A stretch of 64,000 nucleotides of DNA from Heligmosomoides polygyrus polygyrus. Its lineage: Eukaryota; Nematoda; Chromadorea; Rhabditida; Heligmosomidae. A program made the translations under genes and the position numbers. Where the stretch lies: positions 26,105,253 through 26,169,252 of the forward strand of contig OX377203.1 in the NCBI GenBank assembly GCA_947396885.1. Reading direction: 5' to 3'. Positions 1-8,914 of this stretch are shown here, piece by piece; position 1 is the first letter of the stretch; each line of letters begins with the position of its first letter. The notes below the pieces were generated by a model. The model did no database searches. It saw nothing but the letters and a program-made list of their open reading frames with translations, and was not told the DNA's origin.

Positions 1-74
1 ACACGCGAATAGGAAGCGGTTTCCGCGCGCGGCACTCGGTGAGCAGGGTGCGAACGAAATTCTCGCCAAAACAT
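1..74. repeat. Partial spacer at left edge
   Basis: The window opens inside a spacer (acacgcgaat...) of the 2-bp-deleted class (gcactcggtg) and reaches the terminator at 68-71 of the first gene. The tRNA belonging to the left side of this unit lies outside the window. Confidence 0.95.
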
Positions 75-240
75 TGCATCGGCCGGGAATCGAACCCGGG
101 CCGCCCGCGTGGCAGGCGAGCATTCTACCACTGAACCACCGATGCTTGGACGTCTTCGAGCCTCGCCTACGACACGCGAATAGGAAGCGGTTTCCGCGCG
201 CGGCACTATCGGTGAGCAGGGTGCGAACGAAGTTCTCGCC

Positions 241-243
241 AAA
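241..243 (-). terminator. Shortened T run (TTT) downstream of a d-class gene
   Basis: The plus strand reads gccaaacattgc where other units read gccaaaacattgc, so the only T run after this gene has three T residues. All 20 d units from 273 to 25968 share this loss; d units from 29623 on have TTTT. Weak termination and read-through into the next gene (75-145) are expected. Confidence 0.8.
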
Positions 244-246
244 CAT

Positions 247-272
247 TGCATCGGCCGGGAATCGAACCCGGG
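247..272 (-). repeat. 26-bp tandem duplication of tRNA T arm and acceptor 3' strand
   Basis: The segment repeats the distal part of the T stem-loop, the acceptor 3' strand and the discriminator of the neighbouring gene, with its B box. The same insertion sits at gene start -26 to -1 in all d copies (25 bp at 41205), so it arose once and spread. A one-base variant occurs in the duplicated piece at 47351-47377 (cggccgagaa). Confidence 0.93.
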
Positions 273-343
273 CCCATCGGCCGGGAATCGAACCCGGGCC
301 GCCCGCGTGGCAGGCGAGCACTCTACCACTGAACCACCGATGC
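273..343 (-). tRNA. tRNA-Gly(GCC) of the 26-bp duplication class (type copy, d)
   Basis: The gene is complete, but its 3' end abuts a second copy of the last 26 nt of the tRNA (247-272). Read from the near 3' end, the acceptor finishes CCGATGG: base 72 is G, giving a G1-G72 mismatch, and the discriminator is G. Read through to the distal copy, the acceptor can pair fully and ends with discriminator A, but then an extra T arm sits inside the molecule. This copy also has A24G (a T11-G24 wobble). 54 of the 362 genes are of this class. Confidence 0.93.
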
Positions 344-514
344 TTGGACGTCTTCGAGCCTCGCCTACGACACGCGAATAGGAAGCGGTTTCCGCGCGCG
401 GCACTCGGTGAGCAGGGTGCGAACGAAATTCTCGCCAAAACATTGCATCGGCCGGGAATCGAACCCGGGCCGCCCGCGTGGCAGGCGAGCATTCTACCAC
501 TGAACCACCGATGC

Positions 515-616
515 TTGGACGTCTTCGAGCCTCGCCTACGACACGCGAATAGGAAGCGGTTTCCGCGCGCGGCACTATCGGTGAGCAGGGTGCGAACGAA
601 ATTCTCGCCAAAACAT
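515..616. other. Inter-tRNA spacer (reference, 102 bp)
   Basis: The spacer carries, in plus-strand order, an AatII-type gacgtc, a stretch ttcgagcctcgcctacg, the motif gaataggaagcgg, the 10-bp palindrome ccgcgcgcgg, then ctatcggtgagcagggtgcg and the terminator. There is no TATA-like upstream element, no ORF and no other RNA gene. Sub-types are fixed in classes: gagcctcgcctacg versus gagaatcgcctgcg; ttggacg, tcggacg or ttagacg just outside the tRNA 5' end; gaaatt versus gaagtt; ggcac versus agcac. They act as tags for tracing the history of each unit. Confidence 0.9.
610..613 (-). terminator. Pol III terminator TTTT (reference copy)
   Basis: The minus strand after the discriminator A reads ATG then TTTT. 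Four T residues are the shortest run that metazoan Pol III uses efficiently. It is the only TTTT in the unit, so it sets the 3' end of each precursor. Nearly all genes keep it at gene start -7 to -4; the first 20 duplication units (up to 26 kb) have only TTT. Confidence 0.9.
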
Positions 617-627
617 TGCATCGGCCG

Positions 628-638
628 GGAATCGAACC
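628..638 (-). promoter_or_regulatory. Pol III B box (reference copy)
   Basis: Minus strand reads GGTTCGATTCC, a perfect TFIIIC B box (GGTTCGANTCC) spanning the T stem and loop. It lies at gene start +11 to +21 in every copy. In units with the 26-bp duplication a second complete B box lies 26 bp further 3'. Confidence 0.95.
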
Positions 639-669
639 CGGGCCGCCCGCGTGGCAGGCGAGCATTCTA

Positions 670-680
670 CCACTGAACCA
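670..680 (-). promoter_or_regulatory. Pol III A box (reference copy)
   Basis: Minus strand reads TGGTTCAGTGG, a full fit to the TFIIIC A-box consensus TRGYNNARNNG. It covers tRNA positions 8-19. The same box lies at gene start +53 to +63 in nearly every copy; ten copies in 50-61 kb lose the final G (see the D-loop variants). Confidence 0.95.
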
Positions 681-789
681 CCGATGCTTGGACGTCTTCG
701 AGCCTCGCCTGCGACACGCGAATAGGAAGCGGTTTCCGCGCGCAGCACTATCGGTGAGCAGGGTGCGAACGAAATTCTCGCCAAAACAT

Positions 790-860
790 TGCAACGGCCG
801 GGAATCGAACCCGGGCCGCCCGCGTGGCAGGCGAGCATTCTACCACTGAACCACCGATGC
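790..860 (-). tRNA. tRNA-Gly(GCC), A69T acceptor class (type copy, q)
   Basis: The plus strand reads gcaacgg instead of gcatcgg, so acceptor base 69 is T and faces T4. One mismatch in the middle of the acceptor stem should weaken folding and 3' processing but leaves anticodon, A box and B box intact. There are 44 such copies, 36 of them left of 28.2 kb. Confidence 0.93.
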
Positions 861-1825
861 TTGGACGTCTTCGAGCCTCGCCTACGACACGCGAATAGGA
901 AGCGGTTTCCGCGCGCGGCACTATCGGTGAGCAGGGTGCGAACGAAATTCTCGCCAAAACATTGCATCGGCCGGGAATCGAACCCGGGCCGCCCGCGTGG
1001 CAGGCGAGCATTCTACCACTGAACCACCGATGCTTAGACGTCTTCGAGAATCGCCTGCGACACGCGAATAGGAAGCGGTTTCCGCGCGCGGCACTATCGG
1101 TGAGCAGGGTGCGAACGAAATTCTCGCCAAAACATTGCATCGGCCGGGAATCGAACCCGGGCCGCCCGCGTGGCAGGCGAGCATTCTACCACTGAACCAC
1201 CGATGCTCGGACGTCTTCGAGCCTCGCCTACGACACGCGAATAGGAAGCGGTTTCCGCGCGCGGCACTCGGTGAGCAGGGTGCGAACGAAATTCTCGCCA
1301 AAACATTGCATCGGCCGGGAATCGAACCCGGGCCGCCCGCGTGGCAGGCGAGCATTCTACCACTGAACCACCGATGCTTGGACGTCTTCGAGCCTCGCCT
1401 ACGACACGCGAATAGGAAGCGGTTTCCGCGCGCGGCACTATCGGTGAGCAGGGTGCGAACGAAATTCTCGCCAAAACATTGCATCGGCCGGGAATCGAAC
1501 CCGGGCCGCCCGCGTGGCAGGCGAGCATTCTACCACTGAACCACCGATGCTTGGACGTCTTCGAGCCTCGCCTGCGACACGCGAATAGGAAGCGGTTTCC
1601 GCGCGCGGCACTATCGGTGAGCAGGGTGCGAACGAAATTCTCGCCAAAACATTGCAACGGCCGGGAATCGAACCCGGGCCGCCCGCGTGGCAGGCGAGCA
1701 TTCTACCACTGAACCACCGATGCTTGGACGTCTTCGAGCCTCGCCTACGACACGCGAATAGGAAGCGGTTTCCGCGCGCGGCACTATCGGTGAGCAGGGT
1801 GCGAACGAAATTCTCGCCAAAACAT

Positions 1826-1896
1826 TGCTTCGGCCGGGAATCGAACCCGGGCCGCCCGCGTGGCAGGCGAGCATTCTACCACTGAACCACCGATGC
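1826..1896 (-). tRNA. tRNA-Gly(GCC) with T70A acceptor mismatch
   Basis: The plus strand reads gcttcgg, giving A70 opposite A3. This is a single private change; the matching units at 5013 and 9778 do not have it. Confidence 0.9.
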
Positions 1897-2542
1897 TTAG
1901 ACGCCTTCGAGAATCGCCTGCGACACGCGAATAGGAAGCGGTTTCCGCGCGCGGCACTATCGGTGAGCAGGGTGCGAACGAAATTCTCGCCAAAACATTG
2001 CATCGGCCGGGAATCGAACCCGGGCCGCCCGCGTGGCAGGCGAGCATTCTACCACTGAACCACCGATGCTCGGACGTCTTCGAGCCTCGCCTACGACACG
2101 CGAATAGGAAGCGGTTTCCGCGCGCGGCACTATCGGTGAGCAGGGTGCGAACGAAATTCTCGCCAAAACATTGCAACGGCCGGGAATCGAACCCGGGCCG
2201 CCCGCGTGGCAGGCGAGCATTCTACCACTGAACCACCGATGCTTGGACGTCTTCGAGCCTCGCCTACGACACGCGAATAGGAAGCGGTTTCCGCGCGCGG
2301 CACTATCGGTGAGCAGGGTGCGAACGAAATTCTCGCCAAAACATTGCATCGGCCGGGAATCGAACCCGGGCCGCCCGCGTGGCAGGCGAGCATTCTACCA
2401 CTGAACCACCGATGCTTAGACGTCTTCGAGAATCGCCTGCGACACGCGAATAGGAAGCGGATTCCGCGCGCGGCACTATCGGTGAGCAGGGTGCGAACGA
2501 AGTTCTCGCCAAACATTGCATCGGCCGGGAATCGAACCCGGG

Positions 2543-2613
2543 CCCATCGGCCGGGAATAGAACCCGGGCCGCCCGCGTGGCAGGCGAGCATTCTACCACT
2601 GAACCACCGATGC
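2543..2613 (-). tRNA. tRNA-Gly(GCC), d class, B box changed (G57T)
   Basis: The plus strand reads gaatagaacc, so the T loop is TTCTATT. Position 57 is a near-invariant purine and part of the B box. The adjoining 26-bp duplication keeps an intact B box 26 bp downstream, so TFIIIC could still bind there. Confidence 0.88.
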
Positions 2614-5012
2614 TCGGACGTCTTCGAGCCTCGCCTACGACACGCGAATAGGAAGCGGTTTCCGCGCGCGGCACTATCGGTGAGCAGGGTGCGAACGAAA
2701 TTCTCGCCAAAACATTGCATCGGCCGGGAATCGAACCCGGGCCGCCCGCGTGGCAGGCGAGCATTCTACCACTGAACCACCGATGCTTGGACGTCTTCGA
2801 GCCTCGCCTGCGACACGCGAATAGGAAGCGGTTTCCGCGCGCGGCACTATCGGTGAGCAGGGTGCGAACGAAATTCTCGCCAAAACATTGCAACGGCCGG
2901 GAATCGAACCCGGGCCGCCCGCGTGGCAGGCGAGCATTCTACCACTGAACCACCGATGCTTGGACGTCTTCGAGCCTCGCCTACGACACGCGAATAGGAA
3001 GCGGTTTCCGCGCGCGGCACTATCGGTGAGCAGGGTGCGAACGAAATTCTCGCCAAAACATTGCATCGGCCGGGAATCGAACCCGGGCCGCCCGCGTGGC
3101 AGGCGAGCATTCTACCACTGAACCACCGATGCTTAGACGTCTTCGAGAATCGCCTACGACACGCGAATAGGAAGCGGTTTCCGCGCGCGGCACTATCGGT
3201 GAGCAGGGTGCGAACGAAGTTCTCGCCAAACATTGCATCGGCCGGGAATCGAACCCGGGCCCATCGGCCGGGAATCGAACCCGGGCCGCCCGCGTGGCAG
3301 GCGAGCACTCTACCACTGAACCACCGATGCTTGGACGTCTTCGAGCCTCGCCTACGACACGCGAATAGGAAGCGGTTTCCGCGCGCGGCACTATCGGTGA
3401 GCAGGGTGCGAACGAAATTCTCGCCAAAACATTGCATCGGCCGGGAATCGAACCCGGGCCGCCCGCGTGGCAGGCGAGCATTCTACCACTGAACCACCGA
3501 TGCTTAGACGTCTTCGAGAATCGCCTGCGACACGCGAATAGGAAGCGGATTCCGCGCGCGGCACTATCGGTGAGCAGGGTGCGAACGAAGTTCTCGCCAA
3601 ACATTGCATCGGCCGGGAATCGAACCCGGGCCCATCGGCCGGGAATCGAACCCGGGCCGCCCGCGTGGCAGGCGAGCATTCTACCACTGAACCACCGATG
3701 CTCGGACGTCTTCGAGCCTCGCCTACGACACGCGAATAGGAAGCGGTTTCCGCGCGCGGCACTATCGGTGAGCAGGGTGCGAACGAAATTCTCGCCAAAA
3801 CATTGCATCGGCCGGGAATCGAACCCGGGCCGCCCGCGTGGCAGGCGAGCATTCTACCACTGAACCACCGATGCTTGGACGTCTTCGAGCCTCGCCTGCG
3901 ACACGCGAATAGGAAGCGGTTTCCGCGCGCGGCACTATCGGTGAGCAGGGTGCGAACGAAATTCTCGCCAAAACATTGCAACGGCCGGGAATCGAACCCG
4001 GGCCGCCCGCGTGGCAGGCGAGCATTCTACCACTGAACCACCGATGCTTGGACGTCTTCGAGCCTCGCCTACGACACGCGAATAGGAAGCGGTTTCCGCG
4101 CGCGGCACTATCGGTGAGCAGGGTGCGAACGAAATTCTCGCCAAAACATTGCATCGGCCGGGAATCGAACCCGGGCCGCCCGCGTGGCAGGCGAGCATTC
4201 TACCACTGAACCACCGATGCTTAGACGTCTTCGAGAATCGCCTGCGACACGCGAATAGGAAGCGGTTTCCGCGCGCGGCACTATCGGTGAGCAGGGTGCG
4301 AACGAAATTCTCGCCAAAACATTGCATCGGCCGGGAATCGAACCCGGGCCGCCCGCGTGGCAGGCGAGCATTCTACCACTGAACCACCGATGCTCGGACG
4401 TCTTCGAGCCTCGCCTACGACACGCGAATAGGAAGCGGTTTCCGCGCGCGGCACTCGGTGAGCAGGGTGCGAACGAAATTCTCGCCAAAACATTGCATCG
4501 GCCGGGAATCGAACCCGGGCCGCCCGCGTGGCAGGCGAGCATTCTACCACTGAACCACCGATGCTTGGACGTCTTCGAGCCTCGCCTACGACACGCGAAT
4601 AGGAAGCGGTTTCCGCGCGCGGCACTATCGGTGAGCAGGGTGCGAACGAAATTCTCGCCAAAACATTGCATCGGCCGGGAATCGAACCCGGGCCGCCCGC
4701 GTGGCAGGCGAGCATTCTACCACTGAACCACCGATGCTTGGACGTCTTCGAGCCTCGCCTACGACACGCGAATAGGAAGCGGTTTCCGCGCGCGGCACTA
4801 TCGGTGAGCAGGGTGCGAACGAAATTCTCGCCAAAACATTGCAACGGCCGGGAATCGAACCCGGGCCGCCCGCGTGGCAGGCGAGCATTCTACCACTGAA
4901 CCACCGATGCTTGGACGTCTTCGAGCCTCGCCTACGACACGCGAATAGGAAGCGGTTTCCGCGCGCGGCACTATCGGTGAGCAGGGTGCGAACGAAATTC
5001 TCGCCAAAACAT

Positions 5013-5083
5013 TGCATCGGCCGGGAATCGAACCCGGGCCGCCCGCGTGGCAGGCGAGCATTCTACCACTGTACCACCGATGC
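5013..5083 (-). tRNA. tRNA-Gly(GCC) with T12A in the D stem
   Basis: The plus strand reads actgtaccacc. A12 faces A23, breaking one of four D-stem pairs. Single private change. Confidence 0.9.
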
Positions 5084-5729
5084 TTAGACGCCTTCGAGAA
5101 TCGCCTGCGACACGCGAATAGGAAGCGGTTTCCGCGCGCGGCACTATCGGTGAGCAGGGTGCGAACGAAATTCTCGCCAAAACATTGCATCGGCCGGGAA
5201 TCGAACCCGGGCCGCCCGCGTGGCAGGCGAGCATTCTACCACTGAACCACCGATGCTCGGACGTCTTCGAGCCTCGCCTACGACACGCGAATAGGAAGCG
5301 GTTTCCGCGCGCGGCACTATCGGTGAGCAGGGTGCGAACGAAATTCTCGCCAAAACATTGCAACGGCCGGGAATCGAACCCGGGCCGCCCGCGTGGCAGG
5401 CGAGCATTCTACCACTGAACCACCGATGCTTGGACGTCTTCGAGCCTCGCCTACGACACGCGAATAGGAAGCGGTTTCCGCGCGCGGCACTATCGGTGAG
5501 CAGGGTGCGAACGAAATTCTCGCCAAAACATTGCATCGGCCGGGAATCGAACCCGGGCCGCCCGCGTGGCAGGCGAGCATTCTACCACTGAACCACCGAT
5601 GCTTAGACGTCTTCGAGAATCGCCTGCGACACGCGAATAGGAAGCGGATTCCGCGCGCGGCACTATCGGTGAGCAGGGTGCGAACGAAGTTCTCGCCAAA
5701 CATTGCATCGGCCGGGAATCGAACCCGGG

Positions 5730-5800
5730 CCCATCGGCCGGGAATCGAACCCGAGCCGCCCGCGTGGCAGGCGAGCATTCTACCACTGAACCACCGATGC
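5730..5800 (-). tRNA. tRNA-Gly(GCC), d class with C49T
   Basis: The plus strand reads acccgagccg. C49-G65 becomes a T-G wobble, mild. The gene also has the 26-bp 3' duplication and the TTT terminator. Confidence 0.9.
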
Positions 5801-5902
5801 TCGGACGTCTTCGAGCCTCGCCTACGACACGCGAATAGGAAGCGGTTTCCGCGCGCGGCACTATCGGTGAGCAGGGTGCGAACGAAATTCTCGCCAAAAC
5901 AT

Positions 5903-5973
5903 TGCATCGGCCGGGAATCGAACCCGGGCCGCCCGCGTGGCAGGCGAGCATTCTACCAATGAACCACCGATGC
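5903..5973 (-). tRNA. tRNA-Gly(GCC) with G15T
   Basis: The plus strand reads ctaccaatgaacc. G15 normally makes the Levitt pair with C48 and is a conserved purine of the A box, so both folding and TFIIIC binding should suffer. Single private copy. Confidence 0.9.
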
Positions 5974-6075
5974 TTGGACGTCTTCGAGCCTCGCCTGCGA
6001 CACGCGAATAGGAAGCGGTTTCCGCGCGCGGCACTATCGGTGAGCAGGGTGCGAACGAAATTCTCGCCAAAACAT

Positions 6076-6146
6076 TGCAACGGCCGGGAATCGAACCCGG
6101 GCCGCCCGCGTGGCAAACGAGCATTCTACCACTGAACCACCGATGC
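6076..6146 (-). tRNA. tRNA-Gly(GCC), q class with C31T and C32T
   Basis: The plus strand reads ggcaaacgag. The last anticodon-stem pair becomes T31-G39 and loop base 32 becomes T; anticodon GCC is unchanged. The gene also has the A69T mismatch. Confidence 0.9.
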
Positions 6147-6963
6147 TTGGACGTCTTCGAGCCTCGCCTACGACACGCGAATAGGAAGCGGTTTCCGCGC
6201 GCGGCACTATCGGTGAGCAGGGTGCGAACGAAATTCTCGCCAAAACATTGCATCGGCCGGGAATCGAACCCGGGCCGCCCGCGTGGCAGGCGAGCATTCT
6301 ACCACTGAACCACCGATGCTTAGACGTCTTCGAGAATCGCCTACGACAAGCGAATAGGAAGCGGTTTCCGCGCGCGGCACTATCGGTGAGCAGGGTGCGA
6401 ACGAAGTTCTCGCCAAACATTGCATCGGCCGGGAATCGAACCCGGGCCCATCGGCCGGGAATCGAACCCGGGCCGCCCGCGTGGCAGGCGAGCACTCTAC
6501 CACTGAACCACCGATGCTTGGACGTCTTCGAGCCTCGCCTACGACACGCGAATAGGAAGCGGTTTCCGCGCGCGGCACTCGGTGAGCAGGGTGCGAACGA
6601 AATTCTCGCCAAAACATTGCATCGGCCGGGAATCGAACCCGGGCCGCCCGCGTGGCAGGCGAGCATTCTACCACTGAACCACCGATGCTTGGACGTCTTC
6701 GAGCCTCGCCTGCGACACGCGAATAGGAAGCGGTTTCCGCGCGCAGCACTATCGGTGAGCAGGGTGCGAACGAAATTCTCGCCAAAACATTGCAACGGCC
6801 GGGAATCGAACCCGGGCCGCCCGCGTGGCAGGCGAGCATTCTACCACTGAACCACCGATGCTTGGACGTCTTCGAGCCTCGCCTACGACACGCGAATAGG
6901 AAGCGGTTTCCGCGCGCGGCACTATCGGTGAGCAGGGTGCGAACGAAATTCTCGCCAAAACAT

Positions 6964-8812
6964 TGCATCGGCCGGGAATCGAACCCGGGCCGCCCGCGTG
7001 GCAGGCGAGCATTCTACCACTGAACCACCGATGCTTAGACGTCTTCGAGAATCGCCTGCGACACGCGAATAGGAAGCGGTTTCCGCGCGCGGCACTATCG
7101 GTGAGCAGGGTGCGAACGAAATTCTCGCCAAAACATTGCATCGGCCGGGAATCGAACCCGGGCCGCCCGCGTGGCAGGCGAGCATTCTACCACTGAACCA
7201 CCGATGCTCGGACGTCTTCGAGCCTCGCCTACAACACGCGAATAGGAAGCGGTTTCCGCGCGCGGCACTATCGGTGAGCAGGGTGCGAACGAAATTCTCG
7301 CCAAAACATTGCAACGGCCGGGAATCGAACCCGGGCCGCCCGCGTGGCAGGCGAGCATTCTACCACTGAACCACCGATGCTTGGACGTCTTCGAGCCTCG
7401 CCTACGACACGCGAATAGGAAGCGGTTTCCGCGCGCGGCACTATCGGTGAGCAGGGTGCGAACGAAATTCTCGCCAAAACATTGCATCGGCCGGGAATCG
7501 AACCCGGGCCGCCCGCGTGGCAGGCGAGCATTCTACCACTGAACCACCGATGCTTAGACGTCTTCGAGAATCGCCTGCGACACGCGAATAGGAAGCGGAT
7601 TCCGCGCGCGGCACTATCGGTGAGCAGGGTGCGAACGAAGTTCTCGCCAAACATTGCATCGGCCGGGAATCGAACCCGGGCCCATCGGCCGGGAATCGAA
7701 CCCGGGCCGCCCGCGTGGCAGGCGAGCATTCTACCACTGAACCACCGATGCTCGGACGTCTTCGAGCCTCGCCTACGACACGCGAATAGGAAGCGGTTTC
7801 CGCGCGCGGCACTATCGGTGAGCAGGGTGCGAACGAAATTCTCGCCAAAACATTGCATCGGCCGGGAATCGAACCCGGGCCGCCCGCGTGGCAGGCGAGC
7901 ATTCTACCACTGAACCACCGATGCTTGGACGTCTTCGAGCCTCGCCTGCGACACGCGAATAGGAAGCGGTTTCCGCGCGCGGCACTATCGGTGAGCAGGG
8001 TGCGAACGAAATTCTCGCCAAAACATTGCAACGGCCGGGAATCGAACCCGGGCCGCCCGCGTGGCAGGCGAGCATTCTACCACTGAACCACCGATGCTTG
8101 GACGTCTTCGAGCCTCGCCTACGACACGCGAATAGGAAGCGGTTTCCGCGCGCGGCACTATCGGTGAGCAGGGTGCGAACGAAATTCTCGCCAAAACATT
8201 GCATCGGCCGGGAATCGAACCCGGGCCGCCCGCGTGGCAGGCGAGCATTCTACCACTGAACCACCGATGCTTAGACGTCTTCGAGAATCGCCTACGACAC
8301 GCGAATAGGAAGCGGTTTCCGCGCGCGGCACTATCGGTGAGCAGGGTGCGAACGAAGTTCTCGCCAAACATTGCATCGGCCGGGAATCGAACCCGGGCCC
8401 ATCGGCCGGGAATCGAACCCGGGCCGCCCGCGTGGCAGGCGAGCACTCTACCACTGAACCACCGATGCTTGGACGTCTTCGAGCCTCGCCTACGACACGC
8501 GAATAGGAAGCGGTTTCCGCGCGCGGCACTCGGTGAGCAGGGTGCGAACGAAATTCTCGCCAAAACATTGCATCGGCCGGGAATCGAACCCGGGCCGCCC
8601 GCGTGGCAGGCGAGCATTCTACCACTGAACCACCGATGCTTGGACGTCTTCGAGCCTCGCCTGCGACACGCGAATAGGAAGCGGTTTCCGCGCGCAGCAC
8701 TATCGGTGAGCAGGGTGCGAACGAAATTCTCGCCAAAACATTGCAACGGCCGGGAATCGAACCCGGGCCGCCCGCGTGGCAGGCGAGCATTCTACCACTG
8801 AACCACCGATGC
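6964..8812 (-). tRNA. tRNA-Gly(GCC) cluster 3, 11 genes (1,951-bp block)
   Basis: Gene starts: 6964, 7137, 7310q, 7483, 7681d, 7854, 8027q, 8200, 8398d, 8569, 8742q. It equals the 2,814-bp block minus five consecutive units (863 bp), a clean unit-register deletion as expected from unequal crossing over. Confidence 0.96.
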
Positions 8813-8914
8813 TTGGACGTCTTCGAGCCTCGCCTACGACACGCGAATAGGAAGCGGTTTCCGCGCGCGGCACTATCGGTGAGCAGGGTGCGAACGAAAT
8901 TCTCGCCAAAACAT

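Larger units (their letters stand above)
617..687 (-). tRNA. tRNA-Gly(GCC), consensus copy used as reference
   Basis: Reading the minus strand gives a complete cloverleaf: acceptor GCATCGG/CCGATGC (7 pairs), T8, D stem GTTC/GAAT with a G10-T25 wobble, D loop AGTGGTA with G18 G19, anticodon stem CTCGC/GCGGG, loop CTGCCAC with anticodon GCC at 653-655, 4-nt variable loop CGGC, T stem CCGGG/CCCGG with loop TTCGATT, discriminator A. No CCA is encoded and there is no intron. The product decodes GGC and GGU (glycine) on cytosolic ribosomes and is charged by glycyl-tRNA synthetase, which reads C35 and C36. About 220 of the 362 copies are identical to this one. The body matches my memory of insect nuclear tRNA-Gly(GCC); that match is recalled, not searched. 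Confidence 0.98.
75..4047 (-). tRNA. tRNA-Gly(GCC) cluster 1, 23 genes
   Basis: Gene starts (each gene is start to start+70; d = 26-bp 3' duplication, q = A69T acceptor mismatch): 75, 273d, 444, 617, 790q, 963, 1136, 1307, 1480, 1653q, 1826, 1999, 2172q, 2345, 2543d, 2716, 2889q, 3062, 3260d, 3433, 3631d, 3804, 3977q. Two d units follow each other closely (3260 and 3631), which is one d/plain alternation more than in the next blocks. Copies 1826 and 2543 carry extra changes described separately. Confidence 0.96.
4150..6861 (-). tRNA. tRNA-Gly(GCC) cluster 2, 16 genes (2,814-bp block, first copy)
   Basis: Gene starts: 4150, 4323, 4494, 4667, 4840q, 5013, 5186, 5359q, 5532, 5730d, 5903, 6076q, 6249, 6447d, 6618, 6791q. 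The order of monomer classes, including the 2-bp-deleted spacers and the spacer with gacgcctt next to 5013, is repeated in cluster 4. Copies 5013, 5730, 5903 and 6076 have private changes absent from cluster 4, so these arose after the block was duplicated. Confidence 0.96.

Noticed and set aside
75..145. Bacterial or organellar tRNA operon
   Set aside because: No CCA is encoded, the gene has perfect Pol III boxes and a T-run terminator, and all copies are one isoacceptor. A prokaryotic or mitochondrial origin does not fit.
247..272. Second independent tRNA gene next to each d-class gene
   Set aside because: The extra piece holds only the last 26 nt (T arm part and acceptor 3' strand). It lacks the D arm, anticodon arm and 5' acceptor strand, so it is a partial duplication.
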